In this document: positions 35,901 to 47,725 of the stretch, piece after piece
Layout: each line of letters opens with the position of its first letter
Position numbering within the stretch: position 1 is the first letter of the stretch
Assembly (NCBI GenBank): GCA_001051155.2
Contig: JYIP02000002.1
Span: 1,867,583 to 1,931,582 of the forward strand
Origin: Chrysoporthe austroafricana
Taxonomy: Eukaryota > Ascomycota > Sordariomycetes > Diaporthales > Cryphonectriaceae
Length of the DNA stretch: 64,000 nucleotides
Direction of reading: 5' to 3'
The notes under the pieces: model-generated
Database searches by the model: none
What the model was told of the DNA's origin: nothing
The model's input: the letters and a program-made list of their open reading frames with translations, nothing else
Position numbers and translations under genes: made by a program

Positions 35901-38900
35901 TCGGGATCGCTGAAGACTATCAAACAGCATTGTCACATGTTCTCTGCGATCCATCGCCCAGGTTGAACGATGGGGTCGTGTACTCGTCTCCTGTCACTGG
36001 CGATCTTTTGTCCTCGGCGGCGGAGATATGCAGCTCGGCTCACTGGGCGAAGAACATGTTGCAGCCTGTGGAGTTTCTGGATTGTGTCACCAACTTGTGT
36101 CTCAGGTCGCCATCAAGTGCAATTGAGGACGATCAGCAGCAAGTCGATATTCTTCTCGAGGTTGGGCCTCATGCTACTTTACAAAGCCCCATCAGGCAGA
36201 TTCTCAGCCAGCCACAACTACAAGCGAAACAGATATCCTATCTTTCCTGTCTGCGACGTGGCCACGGGGCCGTCGATACTATGCAGACCATGGCATGCAG
36301 CCTTCTTGAAGCGGGCTACTCCGTGAATCTAGGCGCGGTAAACTTCCCGATGGGCTTCGCTGGGCTCAGGATCTTGACAGACCTTCCTTCTTACTCGTGG
36401 AACCACGAAATCAGCCACTGGGCCGAATCAAGGGTCAACAAGATGCTGCGCGGTCGGAAGTTACCCGTTCACGACCTCCTCGGCACCCCTACCATTGATG
36501 CCAACCCATTCGCTCGACGGTGGAGACACATCATCAGGCCTTCCGAGGTTCCCTGGGTCCGTGACCACCAGATACAGTCCAGTATCGTATACCCTGGTGC
36601 CGGTTACCTTAGCATGGCCATCAAGGCCTGCTGTCAGGCCCATCGCGAAAGCAACGAGTTACCCATTGCCCGCTACGACCTGCGCCGCGTTGAGATCATC
36701 AAGGCTCTCGTTATACCTGAGACTACAGCTGGTGTCGAGGTACAGCTGTGTTTGCAGCCCTGCGGAAACGGCGCCTTGGACCCCAGATGGCACCAATTCC
36801 AAGTCCTGTCAGTTGACCAGAATGGAAACTGGAGCCTTCACTGCGAAGGGCAGATTATTACTGTACTCAACGCTGTAGACGCCACCGCCGAAGACGCCTC
36901 GCTCTCTTACCGGGAGGCTGATCATGACATCACCACGTCGTCGTCCAACTCATCCGGGGTCCAAGATCTGTATGCATCACTTAGGCATATGGGTCTTAAC
37001 CACGGTCCGACCTTTCAGAACATCATTTCAGTAGATAGGTATGGCGGCAATGCGGGAAACTCAAAGTCGTCCTGCAAGTTCCTAGTGGCCGACTCCGCGT
37101 CGACGATGCCGTACAGTTTCCGGCAGGACCACGTACTGCACCCCACGACCTTGGACTCAGTTTTCCAAGCTGTATATACAGCCTTACCTTCTCACGCCGG
37201 TGTGGGAACGGAGCCATACGAAGCGATGCTTCCGCGGTCGGTCCGGTTTCTGTCCGTTTCATCGCAGATAGCCACACAACCAGCCACCGTGCTAAATGTC
37301 ACAGCAGAGCTCAAGAAACTGACCGCCCAGGGTTTCCAGTCAGATGCGATGGTTTTCCATGCATGTCCTTCTCTCATCCCATGTACACCACTGCTGGTGA
37401 TGGAAGGGCTGTTTTGCCAGTCTCTCGGGGCAGCTGTTGGCGGTGGTGGTGATGCTGAACAAGTCCAACTCTGCTTCGCCAATGTATGGAAGCCCGACAT
37501 CAGTCTTATAAGCGCAAAAGACTTCCGTGATCTTCTGGCCACTAAAGAAGGGGAGCGCTGTAGTACAGCTTACGACGGCACCACTAATGATGGTGTTGGG
37601 CATACCGGACCGATAACGAATGGCGTCGCGAGCCGTAGTTCGCTTGAGGCCACCATGGACATTGTTCTCGGATACCTCGCCCACAAGAAGCCTCGATTAC
37701 AGTTGCTCGAGATTGAAGGCGCACTAGGAGACCTCGCTGAAATTTGTCTCCGAGCACTGATGACGCCCAACGACAAGACGAGGCCTACACTCTTACACTA
37801 CACCTGGACAGACGACTCTGCTGACTACGTCGAAGCGGCGAAAAGAAGGTTTTCTGTATACGGAGACATATTCAGCTTCGAAAGGTCTGTGCCAGAGGAC
37901 AGTTTCCAGAGCGCTGATCTCCTCCTGATGCCACTTGAGGCCGCTGTGAACAATCATCCGATCCTCCAGAGCGCTGTCAAGCCAGGTGGGCTTGTGCTAG
38001 CGGTCGATTGTCGGTCTTACACCAAACCAGGAAATCACACCATTCCTTTATGCTTCGGTACCGACTTCGAAGCAATTGAGCTGGATGTGGCTTCTGGGAA
38101 GCTTGTGCTCGCTATTCGAGCCAAGAAGGGTTACCCAGCCTTGTATCCCACCGGAATCACGTGTGTCTATGCCGGACATAAGCCTTCTAAAGCCAGTCTC
38201 GAAGATGAGGCAAAGGCCTTCTCGAGCGCAGTATCGGATGACAAGTTTGTCATCGAATGCCGAAGTCTGGCTGAAGTGGCATCGGATGAGGCTCTTGCCC
38301 GAGACAAGACTGTTTTGCTTCTTGATGACGACGAGGAATCTATTCTAGTTAAACCAAGAAATGACCAATTTGAGGCCGTCAAATCGATCTTGGCACAAGC
38401 AAAGGGTGTCCTCTGGGTCTCTAGGGGCGGCGCTGTGGAGTGTGAACGGCCGACTGCAAGTCTTGTTGTCGGGCTTTTGAGAACCTTGCGCTGCGAGTAC
38501 CCATCGAAACGATACGTCTCACTAGATCTTGAAAGCTACCCGTCTGGTGCCTGCCAGCAGTCTTCGGAAGCAGACGCCATCGCCAAAGTCTTCGCCGCTT
38601 CTTTCGACTACCACGAGCCATCAGAGAAGGAAGCACCCCTCGAGCTTGAGTATGCAGTTTGCAACGGCTTGATCCATATCCCCAGGGTATTCGAGGACGT
38701 TGCAGAGAATTCCCTCCTTCAAGATAGTCCTAAGCTTCCTGAGTCAACGCCTTTCTTCGAGACAGACCGAAGCATTCGTCTCGGCGTCGGTACGCCAGGC
38801 TTACTTGGTAGCCTAGTTTTTGTTGATGACAACACGGCCACTAGCCCTCTTCCTCTAGATCATGTACAGATCCGGCCTGCAGCATTCGGACTGAACTTTC

Positions 38901-41088
38901 GCGATGTCATGGTCGCAATGGGCCAGCTAGACGAGACGCGGATGGGATTCGAATGCAGCGGCACCATTGTGAGCATCGGTCCCGATGCTGCTGCTGCGCG
39001 CGGCCTCGAGGTAGGCGATCGCGTGTTTGCTTTCCTGCGCGGATACTTTGCCAACACCATCCGCGTCCACCATACCAGCGTGGCTCGGGTCCCGGACCAC
39101 ATGGACATGGAGACAGTTGCTTCCATACCGCTTGTGTTCATCACGGCCTACCACGCCTTGCACAACATGGCACGACTGAGGAAGGGGGAGACCATCCTGA
39201 TCTACTCTGGCACCGGAGGTGTCGGTCAAGCTGCCATCATGCTGGCGCAGTTGGCAAAGGCCGAGGTTTTCGTGACGGTGGGGTCCAGGGAGAAGCAGCA
39301 GTTTCTCTCTGCGAGGTACGGAATCCCCGAGGATCACATCTTCAACAGTCGGGACGCGAGCTTCGCCCAAGAGGGCGTCATGAAAGCTACCGGGGGTAAG
39401 GGTGTGGACGTGGTGCTGAACTCGCTGGCCGGCCCGCTGCTCGCCGCGTGGAATTGCGTAGCCCCGTTCGGCCGCTTCATCGAGATCGGGAAGAGGGACA
39501 TCGAACTGAACAGCAGCCTTGAGATGGCCCCGTTCCTCCGTTCTGTCACATTTGCGTCGCTCGATCTCATCACACTCGGTGAAATGCGCGGAGATATTGT
39601 CGCCGATGTTTTTGGGCAGATCAACGCCCTCCTGAGGGCTGGATGCATCAGCTCTGTGGCACCAATCACCAAGTTTTCGATGTCCGACGCCGGAAAAGCG
39701 TACCGCACCATGCAAGCCGGAAAGCACATGGGCAAAATTGTGCTGGTGCCACACGAGAACGACCTGGTCAAGGTGAACAAGCCTCCTCACCCATGTATCT
39801 ATCCCGGAACTGATCCATTGCATAGGCTATGCCGAGATCCAGAGCCTTGAGTCTGTCCTCGAGTCATACTTACATGATTGTAGGAGGTCTCGGAGGCATC
39901 GGGCGCTCCATTGCAAGATGGATGGTACAAAAAGGTGCCCAAAACCTGGTGCTGCTCTCCAGAAATGCAGACACTCTGAATCAAGAGACGTCAGGATGGT
40001 TTCAAGACATCCAGAAGTCCAGCGGTGCCCGTATTCATGTCGAAAAGTGTGATGTTTCCGATGATGTTCAGTTGAGAATGTCCCTAGACGCGATCAACGC
40101 AATCATGCCACCGGTAAAAGGCGTTATACATGCAGCCATGGTGCTTCGGGTGAGATTCTCGAGGTTCTGTCTTTCCTGCCAACCTTCTTGCTGACCCATG
40201 TTGATACTGCAGGACACGCTATTCGACAATATGACCGTTTCCGACTACGAAGCTGCGGTCCAGTCCAAGGTGCAAGGGAGCTGGAATCTGCACCGACTCC
40301 TGCCAGGCGATCTTGATTTCTTCGTCATGCTTTCTTCCATCAGTGGCGTGGGTGGAAACGCGTCTCAGGCCAACTACGCTGCAGGTGGCACGTTCCAAGA
40401 TTCGCTGGCACACTACAGAGTTTCCAAAAGGCTGGCTGCCGTGTCACTGGATCTGGGTATGGTCAAGGGCATCGGCGTATTAGCCGGGGCTGAGGGCCGT
40501 AAGACGGCCACGCGACTCGAACGGATCGGACTCCGAGCCCTGAGCGAGGATGAAGTCCTGCGCTTGGTCGAAACCTCGATACGACCTGGTCGCATCGGCG
40601 TGGCCAGCTCGCAGATCATTACTGGTATACCGGCCTCATGGGTCAGACCCGGGGATGGGGATGAGATTCCGGAATCAACGGCCCCGTTCTGGGTCAGAGA
40701 TCCACGCTTCTTACCGCTCGAACGATCGCCGTCGTCATCGCAGCCGCGCGGGCAGGATCGTGGGCCAAACTCCTTTGCGATCGGCCTCGCGGATGTGCTC
40801 AGAGACGCTAAAGTCGACAAAAAGGAGGCAACGGCTGCGTTGTCCAAGGCACTGAGATCCAAGCTGGCAAGTATTTTCATGGTGTCTGAGATGGACATTG
40901 ATGCCGCAGCTCCACTTGCCCGACTGGGCGTCGACTCGTTGATTTCTGTCGAGCTGCGCAACTGGATCAGTGCCGTAGTGCGTGCCGAGTGTTCCGTCTT
41001 CGATATTATGCAGGCATCATTAACTGGACTGGCCGAGATGCTGGCAGAGAAGAGCCCTCTGAGGCCCAAAGGGGGTCAAGAAATATGA
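32987..41088 (+). CDS. Highly reducing polyketide synthase (KS-AT-DH-psiMT-ER-KR-ACP), one in-frame TAG
   Basis: Iterative type I PKS of about 2.4 thousand residues. KS ([21 protein letters not shown]), AT ([14 protein letters not shown]), DH (His in VRDHQIQSS; Asp in LDSVFQA), a degenerate methyltransferase with no glycine-rich SAM motif (LEIEGALGD), ER ([14 protein letters not shown]), KR ([19 protein letters not shown]) and ACP ([11 protein letters not shown]). Nine exons are inferred, with introns at 33269-33335, 33423-33488, 33881-34057, 34439-34552, 34698-34765, 35361-35423, 39773-39825 and 40150-40212. The fifth is a GC-AG intron. TAG at 35348-35350 sits where relatives have Trp between KS and AT, so the gene may be inactive. 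Otherwise it should make a fully reduced, unbranched chain. No release domain is present; release could need the downstream amidohydrolase or another enzyme. Confidence 0.92.
33909..33966. repeat. (CA)n microsatellite inside an HR-PKS intron
   Basis: Imperfect CA/CTCA repeat of about 58 nt within the 177-nt intron 33881-34057. It is followed at 33974-33987 by a perfect 14-bp palindrome (GGCTCATATGAGCC). This intron is the longest of the gene, which fits expansion of the repeat. Confidence 0.9.
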
Positions 41089-41825
41089 ACACTTGGCCAA
41101 TCCAATGAGGAAAAAACTATATCAAGATAGCCTCTCAAGGGAACAGGGCTAGATGAATGCGCCAGCCCAGAGTAGATCTTCTGTTCCGGAAGCTATTGCT
41201 CTAGAGATTCCCTTCGGAGCTACCGGAAAGGCAATATGGGTATGATAAAAATCTCTTAAGAACACCTCAAAACGAAAGATGATAAGCTGCAAAGCAACCA
41301 CTACAGCGGTGACATGGTCGTAAAAGAAGTCCTCAGCTGGTCAATGAGCGACACGATCTGCGACATCGAAATGAGCATCCCGCCGTTTCGCGTTTTGTAT
41401 ATCAGAAGCCCCACTGGAGGTCGACTGATCAGATAAGCACCGGTGTGGAAATGACGTGTGAAGTGGCTGAAAAATTTTTGGAAGACGAAGCCCAGATGCT
41501 CGAGCGGCGGTATCATCCATAGCTCGCAGAGCCTCCTTCGGAAATTTCCATTGCCTGTGAAAGGGTGTGCAGGCACTTGCTAAAGGTGATGCGTACTCGC
41601 GATCTGGGCCGTTGCTTGCCCACTGCGCTGGAGCGCGAGCCAGGGTCAGGGTTACGGGAGCTTCCGGCAGCGTTCGGCAAGCTCCCCAGCGATACAGTAT
41701 CTTAATGGCACCGCGCTGATTATCAGCTTACCTAGTCAAGGTAGACAGTGTGCGAGCATAACCCCCTCTCAAGAAAAGACCTATAGAGCCTGGCTACCTT
41801 GAGCCCTGTCTGCATCGAACTCAGC
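41089..41825. other. Intergenic region, HR-PKS / amidohydrolase
   Basis: There are 737 nt between two genes on the same strand. It should contain the HR-PKS 3' UTR and the amidohydrolase promoter. No gene or TGTCCGA motif was seen. Confidence 0.4.
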
Positions 41826-43573
41826 ATGCTGCCCGGCCGATTCGCAGCCCGCACACGTACTGGTGGCTTGCGCTCCCCGAGACGGATATGCCACGGCAAG
41901 CTGGCGCCGGCGCCACCAAAGTCCCCGGCGAGGTGTTTCGGCAGCACGCGAACGACTTGGCTTAGGACGGTGAATATGACGGAGACCGATCTACGGGCGG
42001 TCAAGGTCAACCAGGACAGGATGATGGACATGCTGCACTATACATGCGGATTCGGCACGGGCTTGAGATGGGGAAGGCAAGATCCCTCCCCTTTTCCCCT
42101 TTCCCACTAGAGTTATCGGCTATTCCAGGTAGCGAAACTGGAACACAGGAGCCACTCGAGGACCTGGAACTTTCGTGGAAGGCTGACTTGGGCTTGGAAC
42201 ACGCAGTGCGCCCACCGAGACAGGCATGTCTCGCCTTGCTCTATCAGACACGGACAAGCAGGCGCGAGACTGGTTTGTCGAGACAACCAGAGGACTAGGC
42301 TGCGAAGTCGTCGTTGACGCCATGGGCAACACCTTCGCGGTGCGGCCTGGTCGGCGGAAGGGTGTCTCGCCTATCTACGCTGGATCGCATCTTGATACAC
42401 AGCCTGCTGCTGGGCGTTATGATGGCATCCTAGGTATCCTGGCCGGTGTGGAGATGCTGCATCTGCTCCGCGATCACCAAGTCGAGACCGAGCACCCGGT
42501 AGGTGTGGTCAACTGGACAAAGTGCGTGGTATTTGTATCTCCTCCGACCTCTTCGTCGCTACTAGATCTAAACTGACAAAGACCTTCGGGGACTGCAGTG
42601 AGGAGGGCGCGAGGTTTCCACTCTCGATGGTGTCATCTGGAGTATGGGCTGGAGAGATAGCCCTGGAGAGGGCACATAACCTGCAGGAAGTTGGAGGGGG
42701 CTCAGCGACCATGTGGTCGGAGCTCAAGCGCATCGGCTACCTGGGCGAGGTTGCCGCGAGCTACCGGTCAACCCCCATGGCGGCTCATTTCGAGCTGCAC
42801 ATTGAACAAGGTCCCATATTGGAGGCTGAAAAGCAGAAGATTGGTGTCGTCCAAGGGGTCCAGGCGTACAAATGGTACACGATAGACGTCGAAGGGAGAG
42901 GTAAGCGGCCTATCCACACCCGGCTGACGGGCTCGGCATTGCTAATCCTCCCGCAGCCTCGCACACCGGGACGACTCCCTTCTCCGCTCGCGCGGATGCT
43001 CTTCTACTCGCCTCCCAGATGATCACCCACTCCAACCGCGTCGCAGCGACACACTCTGCTCTTGCCTCGACCGGCATTCTCAGCCTGTCTCCAGGCAGTG
43101 TCAATACCGTCCCCGGGAACGTCCGCTTCAGCCTCGATGTCCGTGCCTCAGCGGATGAGACCGTCGAGGCCGTCGAGGCTGAACTGAAGCGCGACTTCGT
43201 CGACATGGCCAAGGGTGGAGCAGTCGAGGGTGAGGACCCCACACCGCAGCACCTGCCCCTCTCCGTCAAGTGGACAACCGACTTTGTGAGCCCGGCCGTC
43301 CTGTTCCATAAGGATTGCATCTCGGCGGTCCGATCTGCAGCCCGTTCCGTCCTAGGCGACGAAGGCCTCTATCGGGACATGACGAGTGGTGCTGGTCATG
43401 ATAGTGTGTACGCGAGCAGGCACTGCCCGACCTCGATGATATTTGTTCCCAGCAGGAATGGCGTCAGCCACCATCCCGAAGAATGGACGAGCCCTGGGGA
43501 CTGTGCCTTGGGCGCCGAGGTATTGTGTCAGAGTATTCTGAGGTATGATCGCACGATGGCACATGTATCATGA
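41826..43573 (+). CDS. M20-family amidohydrolase (N-carbamoyl-L-amino acid hydrolase / allantoate amidohydrolase-like)
   Basis: Dinuclear-metal amidase. The metal and active-site motifs are all present in order: GSHLDT, GRYDGILGILAG, NEEGARFP (across an intron), HIEQGPILE, ASHTGTTPFSARADA, TSGAGHD and GVSHHPEEW. Introns: 42077-42206 (GC-AG, donor GCAAGA), one starting at 42520 (GTGCGT) and one at about 42901-42957 (GTAAGC). The frame is intact. The first ATG gives an Arg/Pro-rich N-terminus almost without acidic residues (MLPGRFAARTRTGG...), like a mitochondrial presequence. ATG 41976 would give a cytosolic form beginning MTETDLRAVKVNQ. It lies directly behind the HR-PKS, so it may hydrolyse an amide in that pathway or may be a housekeeping neighbour at the cluster border. 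Confidence 0.85.
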
Positions 43574-45514
43574 TTCAAGGAAGACTTGATATTGCTACGA
43601 CGCATAGACACTTTGGGTGCTGAGAAACGCTTGTAGGGAATCGCGGAGAATAGATGGAAGATCCCATGATGAGCGCTGGCGAGGTTTACCCGATGGATGA
43701 GGCTCAGGTCTTCCATCAACTTACTGCAATACTCCCAGCCCGTCCTGCATCTTGTTCAGACTCTGCTGCTGCTATTCAATTCTCCTCTCTTATTGTTTAA
43801 TTCTCCCCTCCGCTCAGATCTTTGTGGGTAATGGTAACAGCTCCTAATCCCTCACCGGCGGTAGGAGAAAACTCAAACTACTTGGGCGGTAGGTACCTAG
43901 GTGGTTAGTGGAAATTAGGGCGCACATAGGTATCTCTACAAGCTCTAGTGGTGGTTCGTAGTCGGACTGACCTCTGCTGATCCTAGTTCAATATCATGCA
44001 GACAAGTTCAGGACCTTCGTCCATGGACCGTGTGGTGACGTCGAAGAAGTCAGTGCAGCTTTCGTAGTGGAACTGCGGCAGTATTCACTCGATTTAGCGA
44101 CATCTCAGGGTGCGGCAAGTTTGACTCACCGCATGCCCACCTCTCGAACCTTCCTTTGACAGCTGCTGGAATGAGGGACTTTTTTATTCTTGGTTCACTC
44201 CCAGACTGGGGCTCTGCTGAAATTGTGATGATGGTGTAGACGCCTTGCGGTTCAAGTGAGGTCGCGATAAGATTGAAGTGGGCCCCAGCTATGTAAGATG
44301 ATTGGCCAGTCTACGTAGAAGCTCAAAGCTCAGAGCTCGCTGCAACAACATCTTCCCAAGAGGAACAGCGGAAGATGCGAGAGCTTGACTCACCGCGCCT
44401 CCGACACCGTCATGGACGCAGCGGGTAGCGGCGTGCCGTTTGGACATAAAGACGCTGCCCAGCAGGTGATCATCTCTCAGCCATGTTTTTTTTTTAAGCT
44501 AAAACGGTCGCTAACAGTACGAACATCAGGCCGCAAGGGACACCCGCAAGACCATAGATTCTATCAATGCCGAACACCACAAGACTAGGAATATCAAGAG
44601 AAAGCACCGTGAAAATCTACGATGGGAGCTTACGCTCATGAAGTGAATATCTTGCTGGTCGGCCACTAACATAGGGCGGATGAGCACTGTGATATGACAA
44701 TGGCGGTGGACATCCAATGATCTCTGCAGGGATCAGTAAACGGGGCTGGTTATGTTCAGGTGGGAGGAAATCACGGGAGTGAAAGGCAAGGAGGTAGTTT
44801 TCAAGGACGATTCTGACAGTGCCTTGGTCGCGTGTACGGACACAGATCTCAGAGCGCATTGGAAAGAAGGGCCCAAAGTGAGATAGAGGGTATTCGATTT
44901 GATTTTGGATCGTGTTAATGGAGATCCCGTCTTTTCCCCCCGTGAGCTTACCCAGAGCTTTGAGACGCATTGTAAGATGTCGAAGAGTTGCCTTGCGCCA
45001 AAGTCTAGAACGGCTGGTCGCTGACGAGTCGGCCAAACTTTTTTTCCCTGTGTTGTAATCCTAACCTTGAGCGGTTATACTGTAAAAATATGAATAACTT
45101 ACGTAGCGAGATTCTTAATCATAGTAATCTTTTCTCTTGCCATTGACGCCGAGGTGTTACTATCATCGTGTCCTGAGCTGTTGCTAAGCCTATTTACCTC
45201 TCCAGGCACTGACGTCGACTAGTGACTACAGAGCTTTGCGAAAGAAAGCCGCTCTGTCTTGACTGTGCCAGGCCTGCTGCCAGTATCTGATCAGCTTCAC
45301 CGACTCCTCACTTCACCTTCACTTGCTATTCACTTTTACCTCCAACGCAAAGTGGGTCCTTGCTTTGATATATAACCTACGCACTCTCGCGCCTTCTCCA
45401 GTCTCGCTCCAACTCCAATCTCTCAGCTTCTCCCCCACCATATCACAAAACATTCTGTCAAGACGAGAACACATCCATCCGACTACACATACATACGATC
45501 AACAAGGTTTCGAG
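43574..45514. other. Intergenic region, cluster border
   Basis: This 1.94-kb stretch has no supported gene; the frames found are short and unlike known proteins. The right end (about 45320-45514) is pyrimidine-rich with a TATATAA at 45368-45374 and looks like the promoter and leader of the next gene. Confidence 0.4.
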
Positions 45515-47725
45515 ATGGTTGTGAGTAACAGCATCGCGATTCTAACAGCACATCATATTCCCACACGAGTAGCACATCATATTAACACACCAGATGACAC
45601 AGTCCAACAACAACACCGCTTCTCGTGGTAACGGTCGAGGTAAGCGCGCCAAAGCGAGCGCCGACCCTGCTAGTGGCCCTTCCAAGAGGGCGAAGGTCAC
45701 CTTCGGCCCGTCTATTGACCCTAAGGTGAGCTACCCGGTCTCTCCTAACCCTTCTACGAATTAACCGATCGAGAAAACACTGTCAAACTCCCACCTTACA
45801 CATGACAAACTTTCGCAAGTATTTCCTTGCGCAGAATCCTTTCATGAGCCGAGACTGATGGACTTGATAGGTCAATGCCGCTGCCACTACGGCTGTTGCT
45901 GCTACTACCAAAGATAATGATCCTTCGGTAAGTATCCTGAATGAGACCCTTCCTCTTCTCTGTATCCACATCGCCCTCGTGGCGGCTCGTGAGTCGCAAG
46001 CTTGCGAGAGGTAGAGCCCCGATTGGGTGTCTCTCCAATGGTTTACATATGCACATTACATATAACCGTTGGCGCACCATGATATCGTTTCCGGTTCCGT
46101 TGGGTCAGTCCCCCGTGCCAGTGGACTCGACAGACCGTTTCGGTCTGTATACTCGTCGATTTCGGCCCCTCTGGAGTGCCTCCGCGAACTGAGCGTGCTT
46201 ATGTGAGGGAAGGACCGTGCTGGCCACTTGATACCGGGGGCGCGTTTGTCTCATAGCCGGGCTAGCTCAGCTAGTCACTGGGCGTGTGGTTGTTGCATTG
46301 TGCACCTGCACGTCTGCTTAGATGAGGACCTGACATGGATACCAGGCGGGTCTATTGTTCAGGGTGCTGGTCTTGGTTGACTGGAGACGATGGATTGGTT
46401 TGCGACCTCGACTATACGTTACACATGACTTTTAACGTCCACAAAGTCATTTCCGATTCCGTTTGGTCAGTCCCCCGTGCCAGTGGACTCGACAGACCGT
46501 TTCGGTCTGTATACTCGTCGATTTCGGCCCCTCTGGAGTGCCTCCGCGAACTGAGCGTGCTTATGTGAGGGAGGGCCGTGCCGGCCACTTGATACTGGGG
46601 GCGCATTTGTCTCATAGCTGGGCTAGCTCAGCTAGTCACTCGGCGTTGTGGTTGTTGCATTGTGCACCTGCACGTCTGCTTAGATGAGGATCTGACATGA
46701 ATACCGGGCGGGTTCATTGTTCAGGGCGTCGTGCCCTAGTTGATCGGAGATGATGGAGTGGTCTCGCGAGCCTCCACAACAGAGGGCGATGGCGACTTAC
46801 TCAGCATAAACTCTGTTTTGCTGATTGGATGCAGGATTTCAAACCTTCCAGCGACCCTTCTTCCGCCACTACTTCAGCCGAAATCTCCACTAATCCGGCC
46901 TCTGGCCTCACCCCCTGCATCAATCTAACCAACGACGACGAGCCCGGCTCCATCCGTGGTGATATCCCAAGCCACTGGATGGGTGGTGATGATGCCGACG
47001 GAATCAAGGCCAGAGTTCGTTCTGCCTGGGTTGATGTTCAGAACGCCACCACTGCCGACTTCTCAGCCACTGCTCTCCTCCTCGCCTGTGAGACTACGCA
47101 TGAGTCGAAGCGCAACGCCCTGAAGAACGAGATTTCATTCGAGCAGACCGCGGTCCGCAATATCGTCAGGACTCGGACCAAGATGCTTGGTCGTCTCCAG
47201 GATGTAGTCAGAGATATTTACGAGAAGAAAGTCGAGACCCTCCAGTCGAAAGCCAAAGATCTCGGGATGGCGAAGGGACCTGATGATTCTGAAGCTATCC
47301 AAGCCAAACTGGAAGTGTTGAAGGCCGAAGCTGTTCTCAATAAAGAGCTGAAGGATCAAGAGATTGAGAACAAGAGATATGCCAACCTGAAGCTGTCACC
47401 CAAGGAAACTAAAGATCTCAAGGAGGGTAAGGAGTACCTTACCATTCTTCAGAGCTACGAGGAGTTCCTTGTCCCTGCCATCGCCATTGTCGAAGAGAGG
47501 GCTCAGCACGCGGTCACTGAGGCAGAGGAGGCAAAGCAGCAGGTTCTCGCCCTCAACCTAAAGCTCAGTATGGTCGAGCAGCGAGCACAGAAGAACGAGG
47601 AGAAGGTTTCTGTCATCGTCGAGGCATTGAATACTCTCGGCCTTGGTGACAGCGATGCTATCCGCAAAGTAATTATCCCCGAGTCTTTGATGAAAGACTA
47701 TTATAAGTACTTCGACCTCTGCTGA
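45515..47725 (+). CDS. Nuclear-type coiled-coil protein, unknown function, with a 907-nt intron
   Basis: Family not recognised. Exons: 45515-45520 (ATG GTT) or a start at 45594, then 45594-45725, 45871-45927 and 46835-47725; all joins are phase 0. The N-terminal exon encodes a basic bipartite stretch (KRAKASADPASGPSKRAK) that looks like a nuclear localisation signal. The second part is Ala/Thr/Ser-rich. The last exon encodes long charged helices (IVRTRTKMLGRLQDVVRD...; EERAQHAVTEAEEAKQQVL) with a coiled-coil pattern. The last intron is very long for this genome and holds a tandem duplication. Confidence 0.75.
46075..46400. repeat. Tandem duplication, copy 1, inside the 907-nt intron
   Basis: This segment is repeated at 46441-46760, a period of about 366 nt. 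The copies are near-identical over the central 110 nt, then differ mostly by C/T and G/A transitions. Two hairpins are identical in both copies: CAGACCG-TTT-CGGTCTG, and CTAGC-TCA-GCTAG. No coding potential is apparent. Confidence 0.85.
46441..46760. repeat. Tandem duplication, copy 2, inside the 907-nt intron
   Basis: Second copy of the 46075-46400 segment. It begins with TTTCCGATTCCGTTTGGTCA and keeps both hairpins. A GGCCGTGCCGGCC stem is perfect here and imperfect in copy 1. Confidence 0.85.

Noticed and set aside
39790..39826. Apparent frameshift between ER and KR of the HR-PKS
   Set aside because: A 53-nt intron (39773-39825, GTGAAC donor, AACTGAT branch) joins the frames exactly.
46262..46290. 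tRNA-like D-arm sequence (GGGCTAGCTCAGCTAG) in the long intron
   Set aside because: No T-arm B-box or acceptor stem follows; it is explained better as a simple hairpin in the duplicated unit.
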